DNA from: Carposina sasakii
Taxonomy: Eukaryota; Arthropoda; Insecta; Lepidoptera; Carposinidae
DNA length: 64,000 bases
Direction of reading: 5' to 3'
Assembly: GCA_014607495.2 (NCBI GenBank)
Contig: CP053167.1
Coordinates: forward strand, 10,416,001-10,480,000
The notes below the pieces were generated by a model. It had not been told where the DNA came from. It made no database searches and saw only the letters and a program-made list of their open reading frames with translations. A program made the translations under genes and the position numbers. Positions 53,894 to 63,909 of the stretch are shown here, piece after piece (position 1 is the stretch's first letter; every line of letters starts with the position of its first letter).

Positions 53894-55109
53894 TAGGGTT
53901 GTTTGTCTTCGTAACATCAAAACCAGAACAAAGAACACCTCATAGTATCACAAACGTACACTTTATACTGAGTATTTTGAGCAATTTCTGGGTATTGACC
54001 GTACTACGCGTTGTATTCTACGTAAAAAGCCCAATACAGAGAACCAGTCTACGAAATTTGAGATATGTAATCAAAAATATTTTTTCCAGATAGTGTGGAC
54101 AATTCTTAGAGATTAAACTATTCTCCAAAACGAGCTATGTATTTATATATCTGTTGTTGCTAGCAACCCACCTCCGCGGTCACGGACCTTACTGGCCGCT
54201 TGAAGCCAACAGCGTCTTATTCGAAGTTTTTAATTATTTTGTTTGACAAGACAGAAGAAAAAAAGATGTGTTAATTTTTCACATAATTTTATATTTTAAT
54301 AATTTCTATAATTTTCCTGTAAATAAGTACATTTGAAATAAATAATTATTGCCAAGTAATCGGGTCCGACTCATTTGGTGTTTCTCTAGAAACAATATCA
54401 TTTCGCTTAACAAACACATCTTCTATTACAAACATCCTACATTAATACGATATGGATGGGTAGAGCAAAATAGATGAAATATAGGTATATTTAGAACAGA
54501 AACAGCGTTAAAGCCTACGGGCTTACTTTATTCATCGCCCGTGAACCTGAAAATCCACATCAGAAAATACCATCTTTGTAAAGCTATCTGGGTTGTATTT
54601 GTTTCCTTTGTGCTATATTAAGAGCCCTATTATTGTTTTTAGTTACGTAGATTGTATCTATATATTAATTGAAAAAGTCCAGCAGTGGACTGCAATAGGC
54701 TGAAGACGATGACAAAGACGATAGGAAAAGTATAAAAAACTTATCAACATACTTCATAACAAGATGGATTTCCTAAATGAGGTTCATTTTTTCAGGATGG
54801 ACAGTTTCAATTCTCTCTTATTATTAGTTATTTTTAAACTTTAATATTGCAAGACTAAATAAATGATATCAAAACAACTTTTACTATTAGTATTGTAAAT
54901 AACCTTTAGTTATATTAATAAAATTCTATGGGACTTACTTTTGAGTCGCTAATAAAAATAGCTGTTTAACACGACATCCTATCTACACCAAATGTATATT
55001 TCTTAAATAATAATAATCATCAAAAATAATATTACTAATAGACTATCTGTTTACAAAATTTTACGATGATCTGCAGCAGCAGATAGCAGATAGAGGGACA
55101 GAGTTAATT
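53894..55109. other. Non-coding; small scraps
   Basis: A family F/LINE tail scrap lies at 54678-54712 (GTCCAGCAGTGGACTGCAAT). Near 54030-54115 the text (ACCAGTCTACGAAATTTGAG) resembles part of a family B arm. Open frames are short and motif-free. Confidence 0.4.
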
Positions 55110-55375
55110 ACATACATACATATAATCACGCCTTTATCTCTTACGAGGTAGGCAGAGCACCAAGGGCCGATAGAACCACATGGTGCCACTTCTGACCAAT
55201 TTTGAGGGTATAGTTGAGATGTACAAGTTCGGTTAGTAGTGACAGGTGGTCAACCCATCGCCTACAAAACACCAAGACCCTCTTGTCCCACTACTGAGTT
55301 GTACGGTATGCCCGGGAAGAGAAGCAGCTGTAGTATTATACATTTTTTTTTCACTCCCAGAGCAGCATAGAAGAA
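55110..55375 (-). mobile_element. Family G retroposon, full length
   Basis: ACATACATACATATAATCAC through GGGCCGATAGAACCACATGG to CACTCCCAGAGCAGCATAGA. It covers the whole family from tail to head. Confidence 0.7.
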
Positions 55376-55389
55376 AGAGTCATTTACAT

Positions 55390-55700
55390 GTAAATGTAAC
55401 GTTATGTACGTATTACAAAACAGCATCTAAAGTTAAACGCTATTTAAAAATGACGTTTTACAGCAGAATGTATGGAATATGTCTCAAATTTAGATTATTT
55501 TCAGCTTGAACAACGTACAAGTCATACTGTACAAGTCAATAGAGGGACCACCTGTCACTACTAACCGAACTTGTACTATACCCTCAAAATTGGTCAGAAG
55601 TGGCACCATTTGGTCCTATCGGCCCTTGGTGTTCTGCCTACCCCGTAAGGGATAAAGGCGTGATTATATGTATGTATGAACAACGTTTAAATTCTTTTAA
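55390..55700 (+). repeat. Relative of the 5655 element, split by family G
   Basis: ATCTAAAGTTAAACGCTATT, TGACGTTTTACAGCAGAATG and TTCAGCTTGAACAACGT precede the insert at 55517-55677. GAACAACGTTTAAATTC resumes after it. Confidence 0.55.
55517..55677 (+). mobile_element. Family G retroposon with 9-bp target duplication
   Basis: From ATACTGTACAAGTCAATAG to TATATGTATGTAT. GAACAACGT flanks it at 55508-55516 and 55678-55686. It is 5'-truncated. Confidence 0.75.
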
Positions 55701-56051
55701 TTAGAGTCTGTGAATATTTCTGTTATGCTCTTACGGAAAAGCCAGTGAACAGGAAAATATAATCAACCCTGTAAAACTAAGTTCAAAATCCCATTATTCA
55801 CAATTTCACGTAACAAGACCTATATCGCATTATACTACGACCGCTTACTCAAAGAGGCACAATATAATGGTGAGGTCACACTACACTAGAGTCCACACTT
55901 CACATCCCGATTTTCCGAATTAATTATCTGTATTTTAGCAATAACGATTAGCAACATTATCGTATTTTTCACATACTACCTATTACTAGAAGTTGTTATC
56001 GATGTCCATTTAATTTAAAACTTATCATGCGTCATGCTTGAAACTAGGTTT
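55701..56051. other. No gene seen
   Basis: Plain sequence. Confidence 0.35.
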
Positions 56052-56130
56052 TTTTATACACACAGCTGTAATTCGAAAATAACCAGAAGGAGACTCCACT
56101 ACATATAGCGAGGCCAATATTCGTTGTTAT
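56052..56130 (+). repeat. Family H fragment
   Basis: ACACACAGCTGTAATTCGAA, AACCAGAAGGAGACTCC and ATAGCGAGGCCAA; eroded. Confidence 0.45.
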
Positions 56131-56179
56131 TATTTTTATCATGTTAGAAAAATACCCTCAATTTCTCAACTTTTGTTTA

Positions 56180-56443
56180 CTTCATCATCATCATCAGCCT
56201 ATTGCAGTCCATTGCTGGACGTAGGCCTCCCCCAAGGCACGCCACAAGACTGCCATGAGGGGTATTTGCCCATAGTCACCAAGCTGGGCAGAGGGTTGGT
56301 GACCGCAGTTTATATTTTGGACTATGTTGTCAACACGGGAGGCGCTGCTGCCCACCTCCCGGGTACCCTTAATCGCTTCGTACGATACCCACGGGCAGAC
56401 ATGGGGTGGTACGAATTCTACTCTGCCGGCACCACGCGGCCAA
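56180..56443 (-). mobile_element. Family F retroposon, longest copy
   Basis: Plus-strand order: ATCATCATCATCAGCCTATT, CCATTGCTGGACGTAGGCCT, TGGGCAGAGGGTTGGTGACC, CACGGGAGGCGCTGCTGCCC and GTACGAATTCTACTCTGCCG. It covers the family end to end. The 102-codon frame across it is an artefact of the repeat. Confidence 0.75.
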
Positions 56444-57051
56444 CGTTGTATACTTATTTGCTAACAACCTTACAACCGTAATAAGTAGGAATATTCATTG
56501 TATATTCTAGAATCTTTGTAAAGATATAACTGCCGAAAGTCAAGCACTTTAGATAAAATTAAGTACGGGAGAGTTTCATTGTACTGGCAATTATATTATT
56601 AAAAAATTGCTCAACATTAAGCAGTAACTTAAGTTAAAACTTGTTTATAAATACAAGTTTTTAAATACCAATCTGTAAGGTCCGCACATAATCCCGGGAT
56701 AATTTTAGCAGTCAATGTCAACGTCCCAATCTACACTCACCTTAACACAAGAAAATGTACTTTGTTCTATCAGACGGCCTATCGAGAAAGAAATTTGAGC
56801 CATTTCCTCGTCGTTGGCCGATTGCAGCCCTTACTCAGGGGTGTTCACCCGTTCACAATGGAAAAGTAATAAATATACATCAACCGCAAAGAAAGATCCG
56901 ATGAAGAAAAGTTGCCTTTGACTCGGTTTTTTCTATAAAGCTCGCTGTTCATGCGCGGTAATGTTGAAAAGTTGTCATTGCAGTTTGGAGTGAAAGTGAC
57001 TTTTTTTAGTTTGTTGATTTACTATGCATGATATAGAAGTATATATTGTAA
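56444..57051. other. No gene seen
   Basis: No recognised frame or repeat. Confidence 0.4.
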
Positions 57052-57255
57052 CTAGCAGCCGCCCACGACTTCGTCCGCGTGAGGGGGCGTTGTACCCGTG
57101 CGAAGCCGGGCAGGTTGTTGTATAGACTGTAGCCTTCCTTGGTAAATGGGCTATCTAACACTGAAAGAATTTTTCAAATCAGACCAGTAGTTCCTGAGAT
57201 TAGCGCGTTCAAACAAACAAACAAACAAACTCTTCAGCTTTATAATATTATATAT
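57052..57255 (-). mobile_element. Helitron-like non-autonomous element
   Basis: Starts CTAGCAGCCGCCCACGACTT, then CGTCCGCGTGAGGGGGCG and CCTGAGATTAGCGCGTTC. An (AAAC)n run follows, and it ends near TTTATAATATTATATA. It is similar in plan to Lep1 and family L but distinct in its body. Confidence 0.65.
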
Positions 57256-57451
57256 ATATTATATATAGTATAGATACGTGCATGTTTAAAGATTAGACAT
57301 GAATACTTAATATAATGCTCTATCAAACCAGCCTTTAAGTATCTGATTATTTTCGTTCAACAGTTTTGAACAAATTTTACGCTATTATGAGCTTGTCATA
57401 TATTGTCTAATATATCGTGAACACAGCCATGTGCGTGCATATGTCCATCTT
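57256..57451. other. No gene seen
   Basis: AT-rich, with TATATA runs. Confidence 0.3.
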
Positions 57452-57547
57452 AGTCTTCTTCTAGTCTTCAGCCCATTGCAGTTCACTGCTGGATATAGGC
57501 CTCCCCCAGGGTACGCCACAAGGCTACTGCCAAGGGGGGGTTTTTGA
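57452..57547 (-). mobile_element. Family F 3' fragment
   Basis: TTCAGCCCATTGCAGTTCAC, TGGATATAGGCCTCCCCCAG and GTACGCCACAAGGCTACTGC. Confidence 0.6.
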
Positions 57548-57832
57548 AAACTCTGAAAGATCTTATGTATATGATCTTATATAGATCTTGCGTATCTGTA
57601 TATCTTATGTATATGTATGTAAGTGTATGCAGTATATCTCCTAGCGCAGTCGGGTAAAAATTACCACTGAACAGCTAACGTTATCTACGAGTATTGCGTA
57701 AATGGTGTGAACGAACGCCAGAGCCTCAACGCTAAACGCTTACATGGAGAGCTTATTGAAAACTTTTTGCGAACAAAAAAGACGAAGTTTCTAAACTGTG
57801 AGTTTTTTATTTGTGTATTATGAGCTTCAATA
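57548..57832. other. No gene seen
   Basis: Short near-repeats of ATCTTATGTATATG at 57560-57620; otherwise plain. Confidence 0.35.
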
Positions 57833-58125
57833 TACAGGGTGTTTGTGACAGCCAGGCAAATATTGATATCATGACTTCAGACCATGATTTTGAAGCGGAA
57901 AACACTGAAAACTTTCGCAAGGCAATTCCAAATCTTTCCGACATTTTTTTCATATTTTCAGGAAAAAAATTGTTGACTCCGTTTAATTAGGCCTTAGATA
58001 ATGACTTAAAAATAAAATTTTAATAGAAGATGATTTTTAAGAAAAAGTTGCCCTCAAAAAAGTTCAAATAACTGATCAACCCTAATGGAAAGTCACAAGT
58101 GATCCAGAAAACAGCAATGTGGCAC
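57833..58125 (+). mobile_element. Family C MITE, left part
   Basis: TACAGGGTGTTTGTGACAGC to AATGGAAAGTCACAAGTGAT. The right third, including the second TIR, is missing. Confidence 0.7.
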
Positions 58126-58861
58126 ACACACACATAGCGTTGTTCTCACTTTTATGACATCACATTATCACGCCATAATGTGATTGATTAGCTGCTCTAC
58201 GTTAACGCGAACGAGTTCGAAGTGAAAACTCACACTATGCCCTCAGAAATTGAATCAGCCTAGCTTCCGTAATTAATTTCCTATTCACAAAATCTCTAAA
58301 AACTCAGTTATTAAATTAAAAATTCCTTTATATTAATGAGGAAGCACAATTACACTATGAGTGCTTTCCCTTGTACCCGGCTAGAGACTAAAAAGAGCCA
58401 TTCTCTAACTTTGTTAAGGACATTTTCACTTTGGCGCTTTACGTGACCTAATTAATAAAATGTTCCTTTTTTAAGATCATAATATTGGCCCGACTATTCC
58501 AGAAGGAGGGTTATGTTTTTCGAGTGTATGATGTATGTATGTATGTGTGCTTTTCGCATTAGAAAGTCGTAAGAGTAACACTGTGAAGATACACAAAACT
58601 TGAAAAATACATAAAAGTAGATATAATTTGAATCTACGCATCAAGATAAATATAGTCCAATTCGACGTTAATCGTTTACTATTACGTGGGAATTCAACAT
58701 AAAATTCCTAGTTCCAGAACGGCAAATTTTAAGTATTACAAGTAAATCAACACCTGCAGCTAAAAGAACCATTTTTTTTTTCAAAGATGATCTCAACAGA
58801 AAATCCTATTTTTCAACAGGTGTCCATACATTCATGTTAAATGTCAAGACATGAACGCACA
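58126..58861. other. No gene seen
   Basis: No shared repeat or convincing frame. Confidence 0.4.
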
Positions 58862-58910
58862 TGAGCACTCTCTATGCCATAACTCTCATACTCCGATGGG
58901 ACGAAAATGC
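58862..58910 (+). mobile_element. SINE3 body scrap
   Basis: GCACTCTCTATGCCATAACT and CTCATACTCCGATGGGACG match the SINE3 body as oriented at 17680-17725. Confidence 0.5.
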
Positions 58911-59249
58911 TAACCTTGTATATTGTAATTTTTCTGTGGCAGTAGTACAAAACGCAATATCCGCATTGGTCCACATCTGTTTCGCGGGTAACGTGGGAAT
59001 AAAGAATTCAATAAATATTAAAAAAGGTCCAAAAGGGTATCTTTGGTTGGGCCTTTGACAATCTCGTTACAAGTTTTTTCTTTGAAGCCATTGAAACAAA
59101 AGGTAGAGCTAACAGTTATCTAACTGAATAAACTAAAGTTTATTTTTTCTATTGAATCTTACAATTGTTTCTATTAGAAAAACATAAGAAAGGATTGGAC
59201 ATACTCGTACATTGTCAACGACTAAAACCACTAGCTTCCTAATACAATA
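58911..59249. other. No gene seen
   Basis: Plain sequence. Confidence 0.35.
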
Positions 59250-59628
59250 TACTGGGTAAAGACAACGTTATTTTTTTAATACCTCGTAACATCCCGAATT
59301 TATTTTCTATGGAAGCACCCCTGGGAAACCATGGGTTTCCAATTTATTCAGGTCCAAAGTTAATAAACATTATTATTTTTACATAAATTCATCTGGAATC
59401 GGTTCACAAACATTTCTTTTAAAGAAACAAAATCGAAATTTAAAAATTGTAATTTTGTATATTTTATACTTTGCGCATCAAATGAATACATTTCTTGCAA
59501 ATAAAATGAGATTTCTTTCCTAATTTTTTTATCGTTTTCCATGGTTGGTTCCATAGAAAAAAAATGTTCGTAACGTTACAATGAATACGAGGTATTAAAA
59601 AAAAACCGTTGTCTTTTTACACCCTGTA
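59250..59628. mobile_element. Family D MITE, both ends
   Basis: TACTGGGTAAAGACAACGTT at the left. AACCGTTGTCTTTTTACACC with CTGTA at the right. The subterminal AATACCTCG and CTATGGAAGC / CTATGGAACC blocks are inverse-related. The centre (GGAAACCATGGGTTTCCAAT, AGGTCCAAAGTTAATAAA) resembles the family A centre in inverse. Confidence 0.7.
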
Positions 59629-59639
59629 TAAGCACAAAC

Positions 59640-59690
59640 ATATACACACTGTTGTATTACCGAAATGGGATATCCAGAAATGCAGGATTA
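59640..59690 (+). repeat. Family H fragment
   Basis: ACACACTGTTGTATTACCGA, AATGGGATATCCAGAAATGC. Confidence 0.5.
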
Positions 59691-59881
59691 TATAGCTAAA
59701 TAATAAGTATAAAAAATGCATCAAAGCTATACATATTTATTTCACGTAAAATTGTGTTTACTTTTTAAACGAAATGAGGAAATATTTCTACCTACTCATA
59801 ATTAGCTTTAACGCATCTGTATTTATAGTTACATACATAATCTCACGCCTATGTAAGGTAGGCAGAGACTACAGCGACCTA
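59691..59881. other. No gene seen
   Basis: Plain sequence with a short CTCACGCCTATGTAAGGTAG scrap of family G type. Confidence 0.3.
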
Positions 59882-60270
59882 AACACGAACCTCTCGATAG
59901 TCCGTAACACAATCGTTGTTTGTAGGTGGACAATTGACGAGGAATTGAAACGAGCCAATATGCTTGTGTTTGCGTTTACTCTCTGTTCTGGTATGTTCTC
60001 TTAAGACTACTGTCACTAATTATTATGTGTTTTTGAGACAGCGCCATCTGTCTCGATCTGCTTGAACCCTTTGGATGGATCTTAATATGATGAGGACCTT
60101 ATTTCACGGTAATAATAAATTAAGATAGAGGATAATCATCAGCGAGACAGATGGCGCTGTTCTTTACATTGTTTAGGATCTAAACAGTCATCAAACTGTC
60201 TAATCACATAGATTTTGCTAGCGAGTCGCTAGCGTTACGCCGCGTAAAAACATTTGTGCTTACCCCACAG
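59882..60270. mobile_element. Palindromic element copy, interrupted
   Basis: Outer parts ACACGAACCTCTCGATAGTC (left) and GCTAGCGAGTCGCTAGCGTT with GTGCTTACCCCACAG (right) match 33415-33536. About 280 bp is inserted between them, including its own palindrome at 60034-60164. Confidence 0.65.
60034..60164. repeat. Inner palindrome with GACAGATGGCGCTGT arms
   Basis: GAGACAGCGCCATCTGTCTC at the left and CGAGACAGATGGCGCTGTTC at the right, ~85-base loop. The arms are nearly perfect. Confidence 0.75.
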
Positions 60271-60756
60271 ATTTCCATTTAGTACGCAGATTCCACAACT
60301 TAGAAAAATGTGGTTAAAGATACACAAATATACATGCATACGAAGCCGTTAAACTTAAACTTCATGTTTTTGAGGTTAAATATGGGTTATAAAAAATCTC
60401 CCCAAAAAAACCCCAAGAATGCTTCTAGGTTATTTACGAATTGAACCCTTAAAGATAGGGGTGTAATTATAAATTCTAATTAGCGGTAGTATCATAAATT
60501 CCCCTGGCACCGTATGCCGGATCCTTGTCAGTTTATCCTTTACTCGTTTATTTAATGACGTGATACCAATAACAATAATTTTTCAGTCGGAATGTTTTAG
60601 GATTTCACATCAGAATTCTTTTACGGAACTCTTTATGTGCCATTATGTACGTCTATCTGTGCCGATAGTTATGCAAACGGGAACCAACCCACTAATGTTT
60701 TAAATAAAATTTTAGGTTACATAAGCATTCAAAAATGAACTTTCTATCATCCTTGT
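60271..60756. other. No gene seen
   Basis: Plain sequence. Confidence 0.35.
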
Positions 60757-60985
60757 AAACATTCACTATGGGTGCGCCCACCACCGGGCCCTACACCCTC
60801 CACTGACCCTCGGATCTGATAACTCATAACTGCGAAAACAGGCACTTGCACTAACTACAATCGCCACGAGAAACCAGACCCGAGCACCTAGCATGCAAGA
60901 CAATACATTGCACTATTCCGAAATCAAAAACTAGATAAATAATCTACATATGTTTCGCCAACAACCGTGGCATCCTCAGAATTAC
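60757..60985 (-). mobile_element. Penelope-like element 3' tail fragment
   Basis: ATTCACTATGGGTGCGCCCA to CAACAACCGTGGCATCCTCA, the inverse of 46820-47041 with a few substitutions. Ends at 60985 without the rest of the arm. Confidence 0.75.
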
Positions 60986-61054
60986 TTAAAACAATATCAT
61001 TTATAAAACCTTGTAAACCTCAAAATTATCTGTAAATTTTGTTAGAATTCGTAA

Positions 61055-61272
61055 AACACATTAACCTAGTACCCATAGTAAGATCCCTAAGGTCTTGTGT
61101 CGTGGGTACTAAGCAACGGTTTATAAATAAATAGATAAGTACAGAAACATCCATGACTCGGAAACAAACTTTGATAATTATCATATCAATGTATATAAAC
61201 CTACCGGGATTCGAACCCAGGACCTATGGGATCGCAGGCAGGGTCACTACCTACTAGACCAGTCGGCCGTCA
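61055..61272 (-). mobile_element. tRNA-derived SINE2, full copy
   Basis: On the minus strand the head (61272-61202) reads GACGGCCGACTGGTCTAGTA, then GGTAGTGACC (A box) and GGTCCTGGGTTCGAATCCCG (B box). The body has TCCGAGTCATGGATG and CACAAGACCTTAGGGATC. It is the only copy here with the whole head. Confidence 0.8.
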
Positions 61273-61863
61273 ATAGATTGATAATATAGAATTTCTTAAT
61301 ATAATTATACTTGATAAAAATAGCAACCTTGGCTATAGTTATGCAATTTGTTAGCGACAGCACTGAAAAACAAACAGCGAAACAGCTCATTCTTTTCACA
61401 CTAGCTTATAGGAATAGTTAGTCCGCAAAACATCGAACTACCCTCCTAACTAGCTCAAGACGCATTCGGATGTCTAAGAAAATGGCGCACAAAGACTACC
61501 CGGAAGTGGTTCCGTCCCGGCCCGGTTTCCGGCAAGATGGCCGCCAAGCCCCTATTGTTGGCAAACTTGTCATTGCATTGAGAAATGGCCGTAGTTTGTG
61601 TAATCGTAGTGACCAGATATGGTTTACTGTCGACAGGGAAGAGAAATGTGGCTACTTGTATTATTGAATAGAGGCCATATAAGATAACTAGTCTCGTGTC
61701 AAATAAACAAGTAACTTATTCTGAAAACCCGTTAGTAATTTTGAGAATTTTGATATATGAACCATTTTTGATCAATTCATTTTGTACATTCTGTAAGGTA
61801 TATATGGTGTAAGTGACAGTAATCAATGTATGCTTTTTGCGCTAATTGTAATATCTGTGTGTC
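61273..61863. other. No convincing gene
   Basis: A 65-codon frame at 61470-61667 sits in GC-richer text (GGTTCCGTCCCGGCCCGGTT) and has no motif I recognise. Confidence 0.35.
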
Positions 61864-62745
61864 TCGGTGATGGGACTCGAGTGATTTCTTTTCACTCGAG
61901 TCACTCGGTACTGGTAACTTTCTCAATCGAATGCCACTCGAGTGAAGATAAAACTCGAGTGATTTTTATTGACTCGAGTCACTCGGAATATAAAACTCAA
62001 GTGACCAAAATTTTAAAACGAATAAAACATATTAATTTTACATAGAAAATGTGTATTCATTTTCGCATTCATGTAAAAGCTACTCAAAAAAATCTAAACA
62101 AAATGTAAAAAAGTATAATTTTCCTTCAAACTAAACCTGTCATATATAATTAAGAAACCTCTTATATCAACTATCAGTCAAATTGAAATATTATAATTTA
62201 CTACTAATAAGTTCTAATCTAATTTAATTTATTCTAACGAGGAACTTTCATTAGATCCAAATATGAACAGTTTTAATATGATCTTACACAGTTTAGGTAA
62301 TAATAAACATGCTTTAAAATGTATTATTTTATTATTTAAAACTTAAATAAACTCAACAAAAGAACAGAAAAAATATATTATTAATGAGATAACAAGTTTC
62401 TTCTTTGATTATATATCAGCGCAGCTTTAGAAAAAGCTCATTTTGAAGGAACAGAAGTCGCTGGGATGCATAAATATTTCATAACTAATTTATACAGCAC
62501 TGGCATAATCAGTTTCCTTTTCTCCCATTAAGCAATAGGATCATCTTTTTCACTCTCTTACAGCGGGTAAACTTATCACAACTTGAATTTCTCACTCGGC
62601 TCGGTATAAACCACTCGAGTGGTACGAGTCAACTCGAGTCACTCGAAACTCGAGTTGCAAAAAAAAATAATTCGAGTGCGAGTAATATAAAAACTACTCG
62701 AGTCACTCGAGTGAAAAGCAACTCGAATCCCATCACTCGCCAAAA
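61864..62745. mobile_element. Inverted-repeat element with ACTCGAGT palindrome clusters
   Basis: Left end GGTGATGGGACTCGAGTGAT with TTCTTTTCACTCGAGTCACT. Right end TCGAGTGAAAAGCAACTCGA with ATCCCATCACTCG, the inverse. Ten CTCGAG sites are visible: five at 61866-61980 and five at 62612-62712, with several degenerate ones (CTCAAG, TTCGAG). The ~600 bp between the clusters is AT-rich and non-coding. The GTGATGGGA end is hAT-like, but I could not find an 8-bp duplication. A 71-codon frame over the left cluster is an artefact. Confidence 0.7.
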
Positions 62746-62800
62746 GAGCTGATCATTTTTGAGCGATGCATTGCCATATTTATTGTAAAAAATTGATTTA

Positions 62801-62856
62801 TTATAAAATTATTAATAAAGAAAATGGAAAAAATCTTCACCCGAGTGGGAATCGAA
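62801..62856 (-). mobile_element. SINE1 tail fragment
   Basis: AAAATTATTAATAAAGAAAA and TCACCCGAGTGGGAATCGAA; ends within the T-arm. Confidence 0.65.
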
Positions 62857-62922
62857 TCGGAATAATTTATTATTAAAAAAAACTATTTTTATTTTTCCCT
62901 TATCAAATTTATTTCAATGTTA

Positions 62923-63295
62923 TACAGTATGATTTTTGGTCGTCAACGTTCCCGAATCTCCTCATCATCACGATCATTTTTCTCCATGGAAGCATGCCTG
63001 GGAAGTGTCTGGTTTCCAAAATATTAGGGTCCAAAGTTGAGTAAATACACTGCGTTTTTCTGCATAAATGCACATTCACGCGTGTAGCAAGATTTTTTCA
63101 TGAGAAATAATTAATATCTGTCTATGAAAAAACTAGCATAAATACTGGACACTATAAATTTCGCCCAATCAAGTAATAAAAATAAATCCAAAAAATTTAC
63201 ATTGTTTCCCAGCATTTTTTTGGCATAAACTTATTTTGTTTGATGTATAGAATACGTACCCTTCGTTAAGGGTGGCAACGAAAAAACATCCTGTG
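62923..63295 (-). mobile_element. Family A MITE, inverse orientation, diverged
   Basis: TACAGTATGATTTTTGGTCG at the left and CCCTTCGTTAAGGGTGGC with ACATCCTGTG at the right. About 19 bases near CCCGAA (AACTACGGA region) are deleted relative to other copies. Confidence 0.75.
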
Positions 63296-63674
63296 TAATA
63301 GACCGACTCTAAATAACCGCTATCCCAAATATGAAAACTGAACCAAACATACAAAAAGGCCAACTATCTCTTAGCTCTGTATCATTAATCGTGGACTCAA
63401 CAATCTCTAATCTGAGTGCCCTTCAGGAATAATCACTGAGAATACAAGTAGTCTATGAATAATCTTACACAATCGAATAGTAGACAGTCTGACAGAATGG
63501 TAAATAAGTGGCCAGTGCAGGTCCGACTGCCTTGTGTTATGAATAGCCGATGTTCCCGTCTCTGCATAATGCATACACAGGTGCATTGTGCTGTGCATGC
63601 AGTGTGCCGAGGTATTGGTCTGTATTGTTGAATTGATGGAAATAAACAGGTATAATTTGGAGATTTACTAAAGA
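63296..63674. other. No gene seen
   Basis: Frames of 60-70 codons on the minus strand have no motif. Confidence 0.35.
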
Positions 63675-63895
63675 ACTTCTATGCTGCTCTGGGAGTGAAA
63701 AAAAAAAACGTATAATACTACAGCTGCTTCTCTTCCCGGACATACTGTACAAGTCAGTAGAGGGACAAGAGTCTTGGTGTTTTGTAGGCGATGAGCTGAC
63801 TACCTGTCAGAAGTGGCACCATGTGGTTCTATCGGCCCTTGGTGCTCTGCCTACCCTGTAAGGGATAAATGCGTGATTATATATATGTATGTGTT
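63675..63895 (+). mobile_element. Family G retroposon, internally deleted
   Basis: AACTTCTATGCTGCTCTGGG to GATTATATATATGTATG. The block between ACTACCTGTCA and GAAGTGGCACC (about 45 bases in other copies) is missing. Confidence 0.7.
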
Positions 63896-63909
63896 TACTA
63901 AAGAAGGTT

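Noticed and set aside
56173..56481. 102-codon open frame
   Set aside because: Lies antisense across the family F retroposon; the same stretch is broken in other copies.
61202..61272. tRNA gene on the minus strand
   Set aside because: It is the head of SINE2; the body continues with sequence shared by three other copies.
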